A DNA stretch of 64,000 bases from CAYGOC01 sp964351495 (GTDB lineage: Bacteria > Chlamydiota > Chlamydiia > Chlamydiales > SM23-39): positions 1 to 64,000 of the forward strand of contig CAYGOC010000001.1 of assembly GCA_964351495.1 (NCBI GenBank). Reading direction: 5' to 3'. Position numbers and translations under genes: made by a program. Below the pieces are notes generated by a model, which saw only the letters and a list, made by a program, of their open reading frames with translations, was not told the DNA's origin and made no database searches. Position 1 is the stretch's first letter, and each line of letters opens with the position of its first letter. Shown here one piece after another: positions 43,167 through 51,360 of this stretch.

Positions 43167-44019
43167 TGGAAATCTCGAAAAAGTTAAGAGCTTCTAGAAA
43201 GTCTTGCGGAACAGACGAAACTAAAAAGATTTTTTCTTTGGAAAGCGGATGAAAAAAACAAATTTTCCATGCATGCAAAAGCGTTCTTTTAGAAAAAAAA
43301 GAAAAACCCTCTCTTTTTCCATACTGACAGTCTCCTATTATTGGGTGTCCTATTTCACTTAAGTGAGCTCTTATTTGATGGGTCTTCCCCGTTTTAGGAG
43401 CTACTTCTAAAAGAGAGACTCCTCTTTTTTTTTGCATGGTTCGAAAAAGTGTAGTAGCAACAGTTCCCCTTGTAGAAGAGGTCCCCCATAAAGAGTTTCC
43501 ATGAAACTGCCTTTTTTTGGCATAAAGCCCCTCTATCTTTCCCTTTTTAAGAGACACCTCTCCTTGTACTAAGGCAAGATACCGTTTTTCTACCTTTTTT
43601 TGATAAAACTGTGCAGCAAGCTCTTTTCTAGCTAAAGGAGTTTTGGCAATTAATAAAACCCCGGAAGTTTCCTTATCTAGCCTATGCACTAAAAATCCTT
43701 TTTGGAGCCCAAAAGAAGAAAGAGAGGAAAGAAGGCCCGCCTCTTTTTCTATACAAAGAAGCTCTGTATCCTCAAAAAGAATAGAGAAAGAGGGTTTTTT
43801 TGCCTTTTCTAAAGAAAATACAATCGTGTCTTGTTCTTGTACTTTTCTAGAAGGAAATCTTTCTACTTCTCCATTGACAAAACACCCCTTTTCTTCGATT
43901 CTTTTTCGGATAAAACGGGTGGGATAGGTGTTTTTTAGCCTTTTTGCTAAAAATTGATCGAGTCTCCTGTTTTTCTCTTCTAAAGAGACCACAAAAGAAA
44001 TCTCTTTAGAAGAGGCCAT
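43126..44019 (-). CDS. RNA pseudouridine synthase, RluA/RluD family
   Basis: About 297 residues with an N-terminal S4 RNA-binding domain (RRLDQFLAKRL..., FVNGEVERFPSRKVQEQD) and a RluA-type catalytic core with the HRLDKETSGVLLIAKT motif, whose Asp is catalytic. The later RTMQKKRGVSLLEVAPKTGKTHQIRAHL block is also typical. It modifies rRNA or tRNA; RluC or RluD cannot be resolved. I start it at ATG 44019, five bases after the pepA stop, rather than at TTG 44031 inside pepA. Confidence 0.87.
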   Translation of the reverse strand: MASSKEISFVVSLEEKNRRLDQFLAKRLKNTYPTRFIRKRIEEKGCFVNGEVERFPSRKVQEQDTIVFSLEKAKKPSFSILFEDTELLCIEKEAGLLSSLSSFGLQKGFLVHRLDKETSGVLLIAKTPLARKELAAQFYQKKVEKRYLALVQGEVSLKKGKIEGLYAKKRQFHGNSLWGTSSTRGTVATTLFRTMQKKRGVSLLEVAPKTGKTHQIRAHLSEIGHPIIGDCQYGKREGFSFFSKRTLLHAWKICFFHPLSKEKIFLVSSVPQDFLEALNFFEISTKDLSGQSFSIFS

Positions 44020-44023
44020 TTTT

Positions 44024-45487
44024 TTAAGCAAAAAAGTGGGTTACAAACTCTACAAGAAGACGGACGGGCATCCCTGTTGCTTGAGAAGGATGATATCCTA
44101 CAGCCTTTTGGAAAAAGGCCGTTCCGGCAATATCTAAATGAAGAAAGGGGATCTTTTCTGAGACAAAATCATGTAAAAAAAGAGCCGCCTGAATAGAAGA
44201 GGCTTCTCTTCCTGCTGAGTTTTTAATATCGGCTACATCAGACTTTAACATTTTTTTGTACGGGATATAAAAAGGCAGAGGCCAAGCAAGCTCTCCTGTT
44301 TTTTTAGCCGCTTCTTCTACAAGATGGGTTGTTTTATCACAAGTAGAGAAAAACCCGGTAAGTTCTTCTCCTAAAGCAACCACAACGCCTCCTGTTAAAG
44401 TAGCCACCGTGATCAAAGCATCAGGCTGAAACTTCTCTAAGGTGTAGCTGATAGCATCTGCTAAAGCAAGCCTTCCTTCCGCATCTGTATTGGTAATCTC
44501 TACGGTCTTTTTACTATAAGAGGTGTAAACATCCCCTATCTTATAGGACTTGCCATCGATAGCATTTTCTGCGGTAGGAATAGCAGCTACTATATTTACG
44601 GGAAGATCTAAAAGAGCACAAGCTGCTACAACCCCTAAAACAGCTCCGGCTCCCCCCATATCTTGTCGCATATCAATCATGCTGGGAGTAGGTTTTAAAG
44701 AAAGTCCTCCCGTATCGTAGGTAATTCCCTTTCCTATCAACGCTATCTTCTTTTTTTTCTTAGGGTCTCCTTTGTAATTTATCAGTATCAGCTTCGGCTC
44801 TTCTTCAGAACCTCTTCCAACTGCCAGTAAGAGTCCCATTTTTTCTTGTTCTAGCTCTTTTTTATCTAAGATTTGCACCTTAATTTTTTTGTGCTTTTTA
44901 GCAAGGTCCAAAGCAGTCTCGGCTAGTTTTGCCGGAGTTATCTCATCGGCATTTCTATTTACTAAATCTCTAGTTAAACAAAGTGCTTCAAAGAGTTTTT
45001 CTGTTTTTTCTAAAAGAGAGGAAGCTTTTATAGAGCTTACAAAACAGATCTCCTCTAAAAGAGTCCCTTCAAACTTTTTATAGTCTTGAAAATGGTAGTT
45101 GGCATACACAGCCCCTTCTACACATACCTCTAAAATCTCCTTTTCTAAAAAGGGAAGAGTTGTAGGAAGGCAAAAAACAGCAGAGGCTAGCTTTTTTCCA
45201 TGAATTTTGCGGACGCTTTCTCCCACAATTCTTCGAAAAGACTCTAAGTCTAGTTTCTCTTTACTTCCCAGACCCACCAGTAAGACCCTCTTTTCTTTTT
45301 TACTTTTGGGGTAGAAAAAAAGAGACTCTCCCTTTTTTCCGGAGAAATCTTGCAGCTTATAAATAACCTCTATCTCCTCTTTTAAAGAGGCCTCTTGAAA
45401 GAAGGGCTTCTCCCCTTCCGGGAGAAGCACCACTAAGACGTCTGAGGAAGGTCTTTTTGCAAATTGTGAAACAGTAGAAAGCTTCAT
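44024..45487 (-). CDS. pepA: Leucyl aminopeptidase (cytosol aminopeptidase)
   Basis: A 487-residue M17 dizinc aminopeptidase. The catalytic C-terminal domain has GKGITYDTGGLSLKP (metal ligand Asp and Lys, near 265), DMRQDMGGAGAVLG and the signature NTDAEGRLALADAI near 344. It releases N-terminal residues, in chlamydiae likely helping amino-acid supply. It follows ssb by one base, the same pair as CT044-CT045. Confidence 0.95.
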   Translation of the reverse strand: MKLSTVSQFAKRPSSDVLVVLLPEGEKPFFQEASLKEEIEVIYKLQDFSGKKGESLFFYPKSKKEKRVLLVGLGSKEKLDLESFRRIVGESVRKIHGKKLASAVFCLPTTLPFLEKEILEVCVEGAVYANYHFQDYKKFEGTLLEEICFVSSIKASSLLEKTEKLFEALCLTRDLVNRNADEITPAKLAETALDLAKKHKKIKVQILDKKELEQEKMGLLLAVGRGSEEEPKLILINYKGDPKKKKKIALIGKGITYDTGGLSLKPTPSMIDMRQDMGGAGAVLGVVAACALLDLPVNIVAAIPTAENAIDGKSYKIGDVYTSYSKKTVEITNTDAEGRLALADAISYTLEKFQPDALITVATLTGGVVVALGEELTGFFSTCDKTTHLVEEAAKKTGELAWPLPFYIPYKKMLKSDVADIKNSAGREASSIQAALFLHDFVSEKIPFLHLDIAGTAFFQKAVGYHPSQATGMPVRLLVEFVTHFFA

Positions 45488-45488
45488 A

Positions 45489-45908
45489 TTAAAAAGGAAC
45501 CTCTTCTTCTATATTAAACGAGTTTTGCTCTGAGGACTCTTCCTTGGAAGAAAAGTCTTTTTCAGTCCCCCTATCAGCAGAAGATCCTTTTTCTCCCTTA
45601 CCAAATGGACTGAACTCTAAGTGAGTTGCTGTGATTTCTAAAGAAATTTGGGGTTTTCCTTCCCTGTCGTTAAAAATCTCCGGCTTTTGCATCTCTCCGT
45701 GAACGATAACCGGGCTTCCCTTTTTTAAATAGGGAATCATTTTTTCAAACTGATCTCCCCAGATCGTAACACGCCACCAAAGGGTAAGGTCTTTCCCCCC
45801 TTTTCTTGTGTTTACCGCTACTCTAAAAACGGTGACTTTTTTCCCAGAAGAGGTAAAACGAACTTCAGGATCGGATCCTAAATGTCCTGCTATGTGTAGG
45901 AAATTCAT
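45489..45908 (-). CDS. ssb: Single-stranded DNA-binding protein
   Basis: A 139-residue OB-fold protein: MNFLHIAGHLGSDPEVRFTSSGKKV at the N-terminus, WWRVTIWGDQFEKMIPYLKKGSPVIVHGEM in the core, then a polar linker and the acidic tail IEEEVPF, which corresponds to the DDDIPF protein-docking tip. Start ATG 45908 follows AAGGAGG. It heads the ssb-pepA-pseudouridine synthase operon. Confidence 0.95.
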   Translation of the reverse strand: MNFLHIAGHLGSDPEVRFTSSGKKVTVFRVAVNTRKGGKDLTLWWRVTIWGDQFEKMIPYLKKGSPVIVHGEMQKPEIFNDREGKPQISLEITATHLEFSPFGKGEKGSSADRGTEKDFSSKEESSEQNSFNIEEEVPF

Positions 45909-45935
45909 ACTAAGGCCTCCTTGTAAAAGATCCTC

Positions 45936-45965
45936 ATTATCAACTGAGATTTGTTATACAATCAA
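45936..45965 (-). promoter_or_regulatory. Promoter of the ssb-pepA operon
   Basis: On the minus strand, TTGATT (complement 45960-45965) and GATAAT (complement 45936-45941) are separated by 18 bases. The expected start lies about 20 bases upstream of the ssb ATG, with an AAGGAGG ribosome site in between. Confidence 0.5.
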
Positions 45966-46191
45966 GGAAAAATCTGGTTCAAAATAGCTATCTACCCATC
46001 CCTCCCCCTTTCTTATATAGGAAGCAAAAGAATTTCTTTAAAAAAAAGAACCCTTAAAAACTTAAAGCAAGCCCCTTTAAAAGGGACCTATATCGAGTAA
46101 AATATTAAAACAAATATTTTAATATATAATTTAAATTAAATATTATTTAAACTTATTAATTTAATACTTAATAAAATATTATTGTTTATCG

Positions 46192-46197
46192 TATAAT
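46192..46197 (+). promoter_or_regulatory. Likely -10 element of the EEP-fold gene
   Basis: A perfect TATAAT lies 32 bases upstream of ATG 46230, at the end of about 110 bases of almost pure A/T (46085-46190). No good -35 is present at 16-18 bases, so expression may depend on the AT-rich upstream element or another factor. The 320-base stretch 45909-46229 holds nothing else recognisable apart from the ssb promoter. Confidence 0.4.
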
Positions 46198-46229
46198 ACT
46201 CCTGTTTTGCCTATAAAATTAGGAGAGTT

Positions 46230-47729
46230 ATGATAGATGCTTTTTTTGACCCTATTAGAAAGCCTCATTTTCACCGTGATTTTGAAAATGATGTTCCCCA
46301 AAAAGAAGGCCTTCTTAATGAAGCCTTATCCGCTTCTTTACCCATTTTCAGTCTATACAGACCATTTGGTAGAGCCCTATCTATAGGAGCTAATGCTTCA
46401 AGATTATTTTTTACAGCAAAAGAATGGGATCGATCTGTAGAAAAAATGGGTAATTTAGCCCTTTCTATAGCTGCATTAGCAGGAGGAATCTTTCATAACA
46501 ACACAGCAATGATGATCACTACCTCTCACGATATTCTTCTGAATCTTAAAGCGCTAAAAAACTCAGAAGACAAACTCTTAGAAGGAACAAAACTACTAAA
46601 CAACATAGCTTATATCACCCTTATATTTTACGGATCACTAGAGCTACAAATCCTATCTCTTGCCACCCAAATTCTGACCAATTTAGCCTCTTCTTGTACC
46701 AACTATAAAAAAGGTAGATACCTCGAATCAGGAAGCGAGCTTTTCATGGCAGCTATTCGAACAAAACAAATGCACGGTTATCTAGAGCTACTCAATCGAA
46801 GACGAAAAATAGAAGAAGCAATTCGAAATGTACTTGTTGGTAAAATGAGTGAAAAGTGGCAATTTCCCTCCGACCATTTACCTATTGGAGTAGAAATAGA
46901 TGGGGAGTTTGAGGTGATTTCATGGAACGTTATGAATAATTGTTTCATGCCTTGGGTCAAAAAGGAAGATTCACAAGGATTAAATGGTTCTTTACTAACA
47001 GAGCTCGATATCGTAGTTGATGAAAGTGGACTTACGAAAAGAGATCTGCTTGTAGTAGATATGCTTAAAACCATGCTGAAAAAGCCCAGTTCCGGTTTAA
47101 TCTCCCTACAAGAATGCGGAGAGCCTTTTTTACAAGCTCTTCAAGAAGCTTTGCCCCAAAACTGGCATATAGCAAGATCTTTTGAGAGCCCTGTAAAAGA
47201 CCAGGAAGTGGTTCTTTACAATGACTCTTATGTCTTATTTGAAAAAAACCTCTCAGAAACTCCTTTGGATGCCTATCCCTCTCTTTTAGGAAGACAGCTT
47301 TCTCAGGCGGTATTTAGAAAATTACAAGATGGAAAACTTATAAGACTTTTTAATGCCCATATTCCGGGAAGTCCCGATATTCCGGGGCCAGAGGAATTTG
47401 CTAATTACATTAAGAGATTCTTTTCTAAAAAAGACATTCTAATTGCAGTGGGAGATTGTAATTTTGAAAGAGAGCGCATGATAGAAGCTTTTGAAAAAGC
47501 AGGTCTTCTAGATGAAAGGTACCCGGAAGAGGTTTTACACAGTCCTTGGCGCACGAATATTCATCCTATTAAGTCTAGCCCCGATTTTTCTCCCGGACCT
47601 GGAGGCTATAGCAAGGGGATCGACCATGCTCTTATATTACATGCCAAATCTAGAACGCTTAAAATAGAAGAAGTTTTAGATGACGATCGATTTATAAAAA
47701 CGATTGAAAGCCTATCGGGAAAAAGCTAG
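46230..47729 (+). CDS. Endonuclease/exonuclease/phosphatase-fold protein with hydrophobic N-terminal region
   Basis: A 499-residue protein. Residues about 25-170 contain several hydrophobic helices (MGNLALSIAALAGGIF, IAYITLIFYGSLELQILSL). From about 228 the EEP (DNase I-like) fold is recognisable, with its catalytic set in order: ISWNVMNN (Asn), SLQEC (Glu, near 292), FNAHIPGSP (His region, near 374), AVGDCNF (Asp/Asn, near 407) and GIDHALI (Asp-His, near 462). The superfamily includes DNases, sphingomyelinases, inositol phosphatases and deadenylases; the substrate cannot be told. ATG 46230 follows AGGAGAG. With membrane-like N-terminus and no housekeeping context, a host-directed enzyme is plausible. 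Confidence 0.75.
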   Translation: MIDAFFDPIRKPHFHRDFENDVPQKEGLLNEALSASLPIFSLYRPFGRALSIGANASRLFFTAKEWDRSVEKMGNLALSIAALAGGIFHNNTAMMITTSHDILLNLKALKNSEDKLLEGTKLLNNIAYITLIFYGSLELQILSLATQILTNLASSCTNYKKGRYLESGSELFMAAIRTKQMHGYLELLNRRRKIEEAIRNVLVGKMSEKWQFPSDHLPIGVEIDGEFEVISWNVMNNCFMPWVKKEDSQGLNGSLLTELDIVVDESGLTKRDLLVVDMLKTMLKKPSSGLISLQECGEPFLQALQEALPQNWHIARSFESPVKDQEVVLYNDSYVLFEKNLSETPLDAYPSLLGRQLSQAVFRKLQDGKLIRLFNAHIPGSPDIPGPEEFANYIKRFFSKKDILIAVGDCNFERERMIEAFEKAGLLDERYPEEVLHSPWRTNIHPIKSSPDFSPGPGGYSKGIDHALILHAKSRTLKIEEVLDDDRFIKTIESLSGKS

Positions 47730-47814
47730 CCCTGAAGCATATAGAAATAGAAAATATACCTTAAACTAACAAAAAAGCTAAAAAAATATCCTCCAATCTT
47801 CTATAGCAAGAAGT

Positions 47815-49203
47815 ATGGAGAAAAAAAAGCATTTGAGCATCTTTTTACTGGCCATGATGAATGTGGCCATTATTCTCAGCTTAAGAGGACTTCCCTTAAT
47901 GGCAAAAGAGGGGCTCTCTTTAGTTTTTTATCTTACTTTCTCTTTAGTGGTTTTTTTGATTCCTACAGCTTTGGTTTCTGCAGAGCTGGCTTCAGGATGG
48001 CCTGAAGAGGGAGGCGTTTTTCGATGGGTTTCTGAAGCTTTTGGAGAAAGATTTGGGTTTACCGCTATATGGCTTCAATGGCTACAAAATATCTTCTGGT
48101 ACCCTACCGTTCTCTCTTTTGCGGCCGCTACTTTATCCTACCTTTTTTCTCGCCCGGAACTAGCTGAAAACCCTATGTATAACGTAATCACTATCTCCGT
48201 AATATATTGGGGTTCTATCATACTAAGCCTGCGAGGAATTCAGTTTTCCAGCTGGTTATCTTCTATAGGAGCCCTTGTTGGAACTATCTTGCCTGCTTTT
48301 TGCATTATATGTTTAGGAATCATCTGGTTTTTTTCCGGAAATAGCTCCTCTATTGATATGAAAAGCTCTTGGATTCCTGATCTTCATAGTTTTTCCAACG
48401 TTTCACTCCTTGGAGGAATTGTTCTTTTATTTGCCGGAATTGAAGTAAATGCGGTGCACGTAAAAGAAGTAAAAGACCCTACCAAATCCTTTCCTAAAGC
48501 AATCTTACTATCGGTAATTTTGATTTTTTTTCTTTTTTTTCTAGGCTCTTTTTCTATTGCAACCGTTCTAGCTCCTTCTGAAATCAGCTTAACTGCCGGT
48601 CTTATGCAAGCTTTTTCCCGGTTTTTACAGCTTTATAATCTAGGATGGCTTACACCTGTTTTAGGTCTTTTTATCTCTTTTGGCGTACTGGGAGGAATTG
48701 CCGCCTGGATAGTAGGTCCTAGTAAAGGCCTTTTAGAAACCGCTAAAAAAGGACTTTTGCCTTCTTTTCTAGCTTATAAAAACAGAAGAGATGTTCCTTC
48801 TCATATTTTGATTACCCAAGGCCTTATCGTAACGTTATTATCCCAAGTCTACTTAATCATGCCTACTGTAAGTAGCGCCTTTTTTCTTCTTTCCGATCTC
48901 ACCGTCATTTTATACCTTGTCATGTATCTTTTGATGTTTGCTTCGGCTCTTTACTTACGATATAAAGAGCCTGAAAAGGAAAGGATTTATAAGGTTCCAG
49001 GGGGAATCTATGGCATGTGGTTTGTTTGCCTTTTAGGAATGCTGGGAGCTTTATTTGCTATCTTTATCGGGTTTTTTCCCCCTAGTCAAATCAAAGTAGT
49101 CAAAGAGACTTTTTACGTAGGATTTCTAGCAGTAGGTCTTTTCATCTCCGTAACAATTCCACAAATCATCGTCTCTGTAAAAAAGAGAAAAAATCGTGGG
49201 TAA
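47815..49203 (+). CDS. gadC: Glutamate:GABA antiporter-like APC transporter
   Basis: A 462-residue APC-superfamily transporter with about 12 hydrophobic helices. The second helix region EEGGVFRWVSEAFGERFGF and FAGIEVNAVHVKEVKDPTKSFPKA resemble the GadC/glutamate:GABA antiporter group. It is followed by, and overlaps by eight bases, a glutamate decarboxylase gene, which supports the exchange of glutamate for GABA in acid resistance. E. coli GadC has 511 residues with a C-terminal plug; this protein ends at the basic VKKRKNRG and appears to lack that plug. The identity as GadC rests on both similarity and context. Confidence 0.82.
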   Translation: MEKKKHLSIFLLAMMNVAIILSLRGLPLMAKEGLSLVFYLTFSLVVFLIPTALVSAELASGWPEEGGVFRWVSEAFGERFGFTAIWLQWLQNIFWYPTVLSFAAATLSYLFSRPELAENPMYNVITISVIYWGSIILSLRGIQFSSWLSSIGALVGTILPAFCIICLGIIWFFSGNSSSIDMKSSWIPDLHSFSNVSLLGGIVLLFAGIEVNAVHVKEVKDPTKSFPKAILLSVILIFFLFFLGSFSIATVLAPSEISLTAGLMQAFSRFLQLYNLGWLTPVLGLFISFGVLGGIAAWIVGPSKGLLETAKKGLLPSFLAYKNRRDVPSHILITQGLIVTLLSQVYLIMPTVSSAFFLLSDLTVILYLVMYLLMFASALYLRYKEPEKERIYKVPGGIYGMWFVCLLGMLGALFAIFIGFFPPSQIKVVKETFYVGFLAVGLFISVTIPQIIVSVKKRKNRG

Positions 49204-50563
49204 AAAAAGAAAAAATCTTTCCTCAAAAGGGCACGCCAGTACTTACAGCAGCAGGTACTTTTCTGAGCCAGTACCGAAGTTTTTATTCCCAGAAGAAGGA
49301 ATGCCTTCTAATGCAGCCTATCAATTAGTACATGATGAATTAAACATGGATGGCAACCCCTCTTTAAATTTGGCCAGCTTTGTAACTACTTGGATGGAAC
49401 CGGAAGCTATAAAATTGATTGGAGAAAACATCCATAAAAACTTTATTGATCACGATGAATACCCACAAATCCAAGTAATTCATCAGCGATGCATTTATAT
49501 GCTATCGAACCTGTTTCATATGCCAGATGTTTCTAAAGGACTTGGCTCTGCCACTATTGGCTCTTCTGAGGCTATTATGCTCTCTCTTTTAGCGCACAAG
49601 TGGAATTTTAAGAAAAAAAACAAAAAAGGAACTCCTAATATAATTTTTGGAGCCGAAGCCCATGTATGCTGGGAAAAGTTTGCCCGATATTTCGATGTAG
49701 AAATGAGACTAATCCCTCTACAAAAAAATCGCTATGTACTTTCTAAATCTGAAGTAGCCAAAAGAATTGATGAAAATACCATATGCGTAGGAGTCATTTT
49801 AGGAACTACCTACACAGGACAACTAGATCCTGTAGAAGAAATCAATGACCTACTTATAAAGATAAAAAAAGAGAAAGGATGGGATATCCCCATTCACATA
49901 GATGCAGCCAGTGGTGGTTTTATTCTCCCTTTTACCGAACCGAAATTTCGATGGGATTTTAGATTACAACAAGTAAAGTCTATTAACGTATCCGGACATA
50001 AATATGGCCTTGTTTTTCCCGGTATTGGATGGATGCTTTTTAAAGAAGCAAAAGACTTTCCCAAAGAGCTTGTTTTCAAAGTAAACTATTTAGGAGACTG
50101 GATGCCCACCTACACGCTAAACTTTTCCTGCAATAGCGTAAATGTAATAGCGCAGTACTATAATTTTTTAAGACTGGGAAAAAAGGGTTATAAAAACATC
50201 ATGCAAAACTGCCTAAAAAACAGCCAATACTTGGCAAAACTTTTAGAAAAAGAAGGCTCCTTTTCTATGATCTCAAAAGCTACAAGGCTGCCCATAATTG
50301 CCATGCAGCTAAAAAAACCCCTCCAATATAGTGCCTTTGATTTATCTCATAAACTACGAGAAAGAGGATGGATTGTCTCTGCTTACACACTTCCTCCAAA
50401 AGCCGAGAAAACAGCCATTATGAGAATTGTTGTAAAAGAAAACTTTAGTAGGGATATGGCCGAAATCCTATACAAAGATATCTGCCGAGCTACTAAAGAG
50501 CTTTCCCTCAAAAAAGCTCCTAAAAAGCCTAAAACAGAGGGAAAACACCATCCTATTTGCTAG
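49196..50563 (+). CDS. gadB: Glutamate decarboxylase
   Basis: A 455-residue PLP-dependent enzyme that converts glutamate to GABA and consumes a proton. The PLP lysine lies in INVSGHKYGLVFPGIGW (near 264), with HIDAASGGF upstream and GSATIGSSEAIMLSLLAHKW near 115. The N-terminal block DELNMDGNPSLNLASFVTTWMEP matches GadA/GadB. GTG 49196 is used because the family match begins well before the first internal ATG. It overlaps gadC by eight bases, so the two form a translation-coupled pair. This differs from the pyruvoyl arginine decarboxylase AaxB of Chlamydiaceae. Confidence 0.93.
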   Translation: MGKKRKNLSSKGHASTYSSRYFSEPVPKFLFPEEGMPSNAAYQLVHDELNMDGNPSLNLASFVTTWMEPEAIKLIGENIHKNFIDHDEYPQIQVIHQRCIYMLSNLFHMPDVSKGLGSATIGSSEAIMLSLLAHKWNFKKKNKKGTPNIIFGAEAHVCWEKFARYFDVEMRLIPLQKNRYVLSKSEVAKRIDENTICVGVILGTTYTGQLDPVEEINDLLIKIKKEKGWDIPIHIDAASGGFILPFTEPKFRWDFRLQQVKSINVSGHKYGLVFPGIGWMLFKEAKDFPKELVFKVNYLGDWMPTYTLNFSCNSVNVIAQYYNFLRLGKKGYKNIMQNCLKNSQYLAKLLEKEGSFSMISKATRLPIIAMQLKKPLQYSAFDLSHKLRERGWIVSAYTLPPKAEKTAIMRIVVKENFSRDMAEILYKDICRATKELSLKKAPKKPKTEGKHHPIC

Positions 50564-50623
50564 CTTACATCTATAAACAACTCATAAAGAGATGGTTAAA
50601 TCCATTTTCTGTATAGAAAAAAG

Positions 50624-50652
50624 TTGACTTTTTATGGGAAATATGCGATAAT
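50624..50652 (+). promoter_or_regulatory. Strong sigma-70-type promoter, start codon almost at transcript start
   Basis: TTGACT (50624-50629), a 17-base spacer and GATAAT (50647-50652) form a near-consensus promoter. The next gene's ATG is at 50662, only nine bases after the -10, and no ribosome site lies between. Confidence 0.6.
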
Positions 50653-50661
50653 GTCTCCCTT

Positions 50662-51360
50662 ATGAAAAGTTTTTTTGACCGTATATCCTTTCCTTCTTTT
50701 AAGGAGTTAGAACCAGGGGAGTTCCCTTTTTGGAAACTCTACCAGCTCTCCCTTTATAGCTCCTCTTTGAAGAAAGAACCTATAAAGCTCCCTTTCTTTG
50801 TAGCTTTTCCTCAAATTTCAGGGGTTTTTCAACCCTTTTACCTGCTGCCTTCCTTCTTCTCCCTTTTTTCCGGAAAAAAGGATCCCTATTTTTTAAAAGA
50901 AGGAGAAAAAGAGAAAAAAAAACAGAGTTTACACACAAAAGATTTTCCCTCTTTTTTTGAGGGGGTTTTAATAGAAGATAAAGAAGGAGCCCTTCTTCTT
51001 GAATTAAAGCCTTTATACGCAAAAATTCTCTCTTCGTATTTTTCCCTTTCTAAAGACTCTTTTTCTATTTTAGTAATGACAAAAGAAGAAAGAAACAGCT
51101 TAGCCCTTCCTATCTCCTCTGAAATAGGAAAGAGTTTTTCTTTTTCTTTAGAAGATCTTTTTGAAGTGAACCTCTCTTTTAACAAGAAAAAGCTGCAGTT
51201 CATAAAAGTAAAAGCTCCTTCTTTAGAGGTCCTTAGAGAAAGATACCTTCTTCCCTCTAAGGTTAAAGGGAGAGCTTTTTTTATTCCTATAAAAGAGACC
51301 CCTTTAAAAAAGAGTTCTTCTTTCTTTTGTAAAATCAACCCCGCTTCTTTGAGCGCTTAG
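50662..51360 (+). CDS. Orphan protein, possibly leaderless
   Basis: A 232-residue protein that I do not recognise, rich in Phe, Lys, Ser and Leu. No signal peptide, membrane helix or repeat is clear. The middle (EDKEGALLLELKPLYAKILSS...) has alternating hydrophobic residues that suggest a beta-rich fold. The only ATG near the 5' end is at 50662, nine bases after a strong -10 element, so translation would be leaderless. Its last four bases overlap the convergent ligA gene. Confidence 0.6.
   Translation: MKSFFDRISFPSFKELEPGEFPFWKLYQLSLYSSSLKKEPIKLPFFVAFPQISGVFQPFYLLPSFFSLFSGKKDPYFLKEGEKEKKKQSLHTKDFPSFFEGVLIEDKEGALLLELKPLYAKILSSYFSLSKDSFSILVMTKEERNSLALPISSEIGKSFSFSLEDLFEVNLSFNKKKLQFIKVKAPSLEVLRERYLLPSKVKGRAFFIPIKETPLKKSSSFFCKINPASLSA

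Noticed and set aside
47815..50563. Arginine/agmatine system AaxBC of Chlamydiaceae
   Set aside because: The decarboxylase is a PLP enzyme with the SGHKYG motif and GadB-type N-terminus, not a pyruvoyl-dependent AaxB.
50886..51338. A 150-codon frame on the minus strand opposite the 232-residue orphan
   Set aside because: It is extremely rich in Lys, Ser and Phe as expected of an antisense frame, and the plus-strand frame has a near-consensus promoter.
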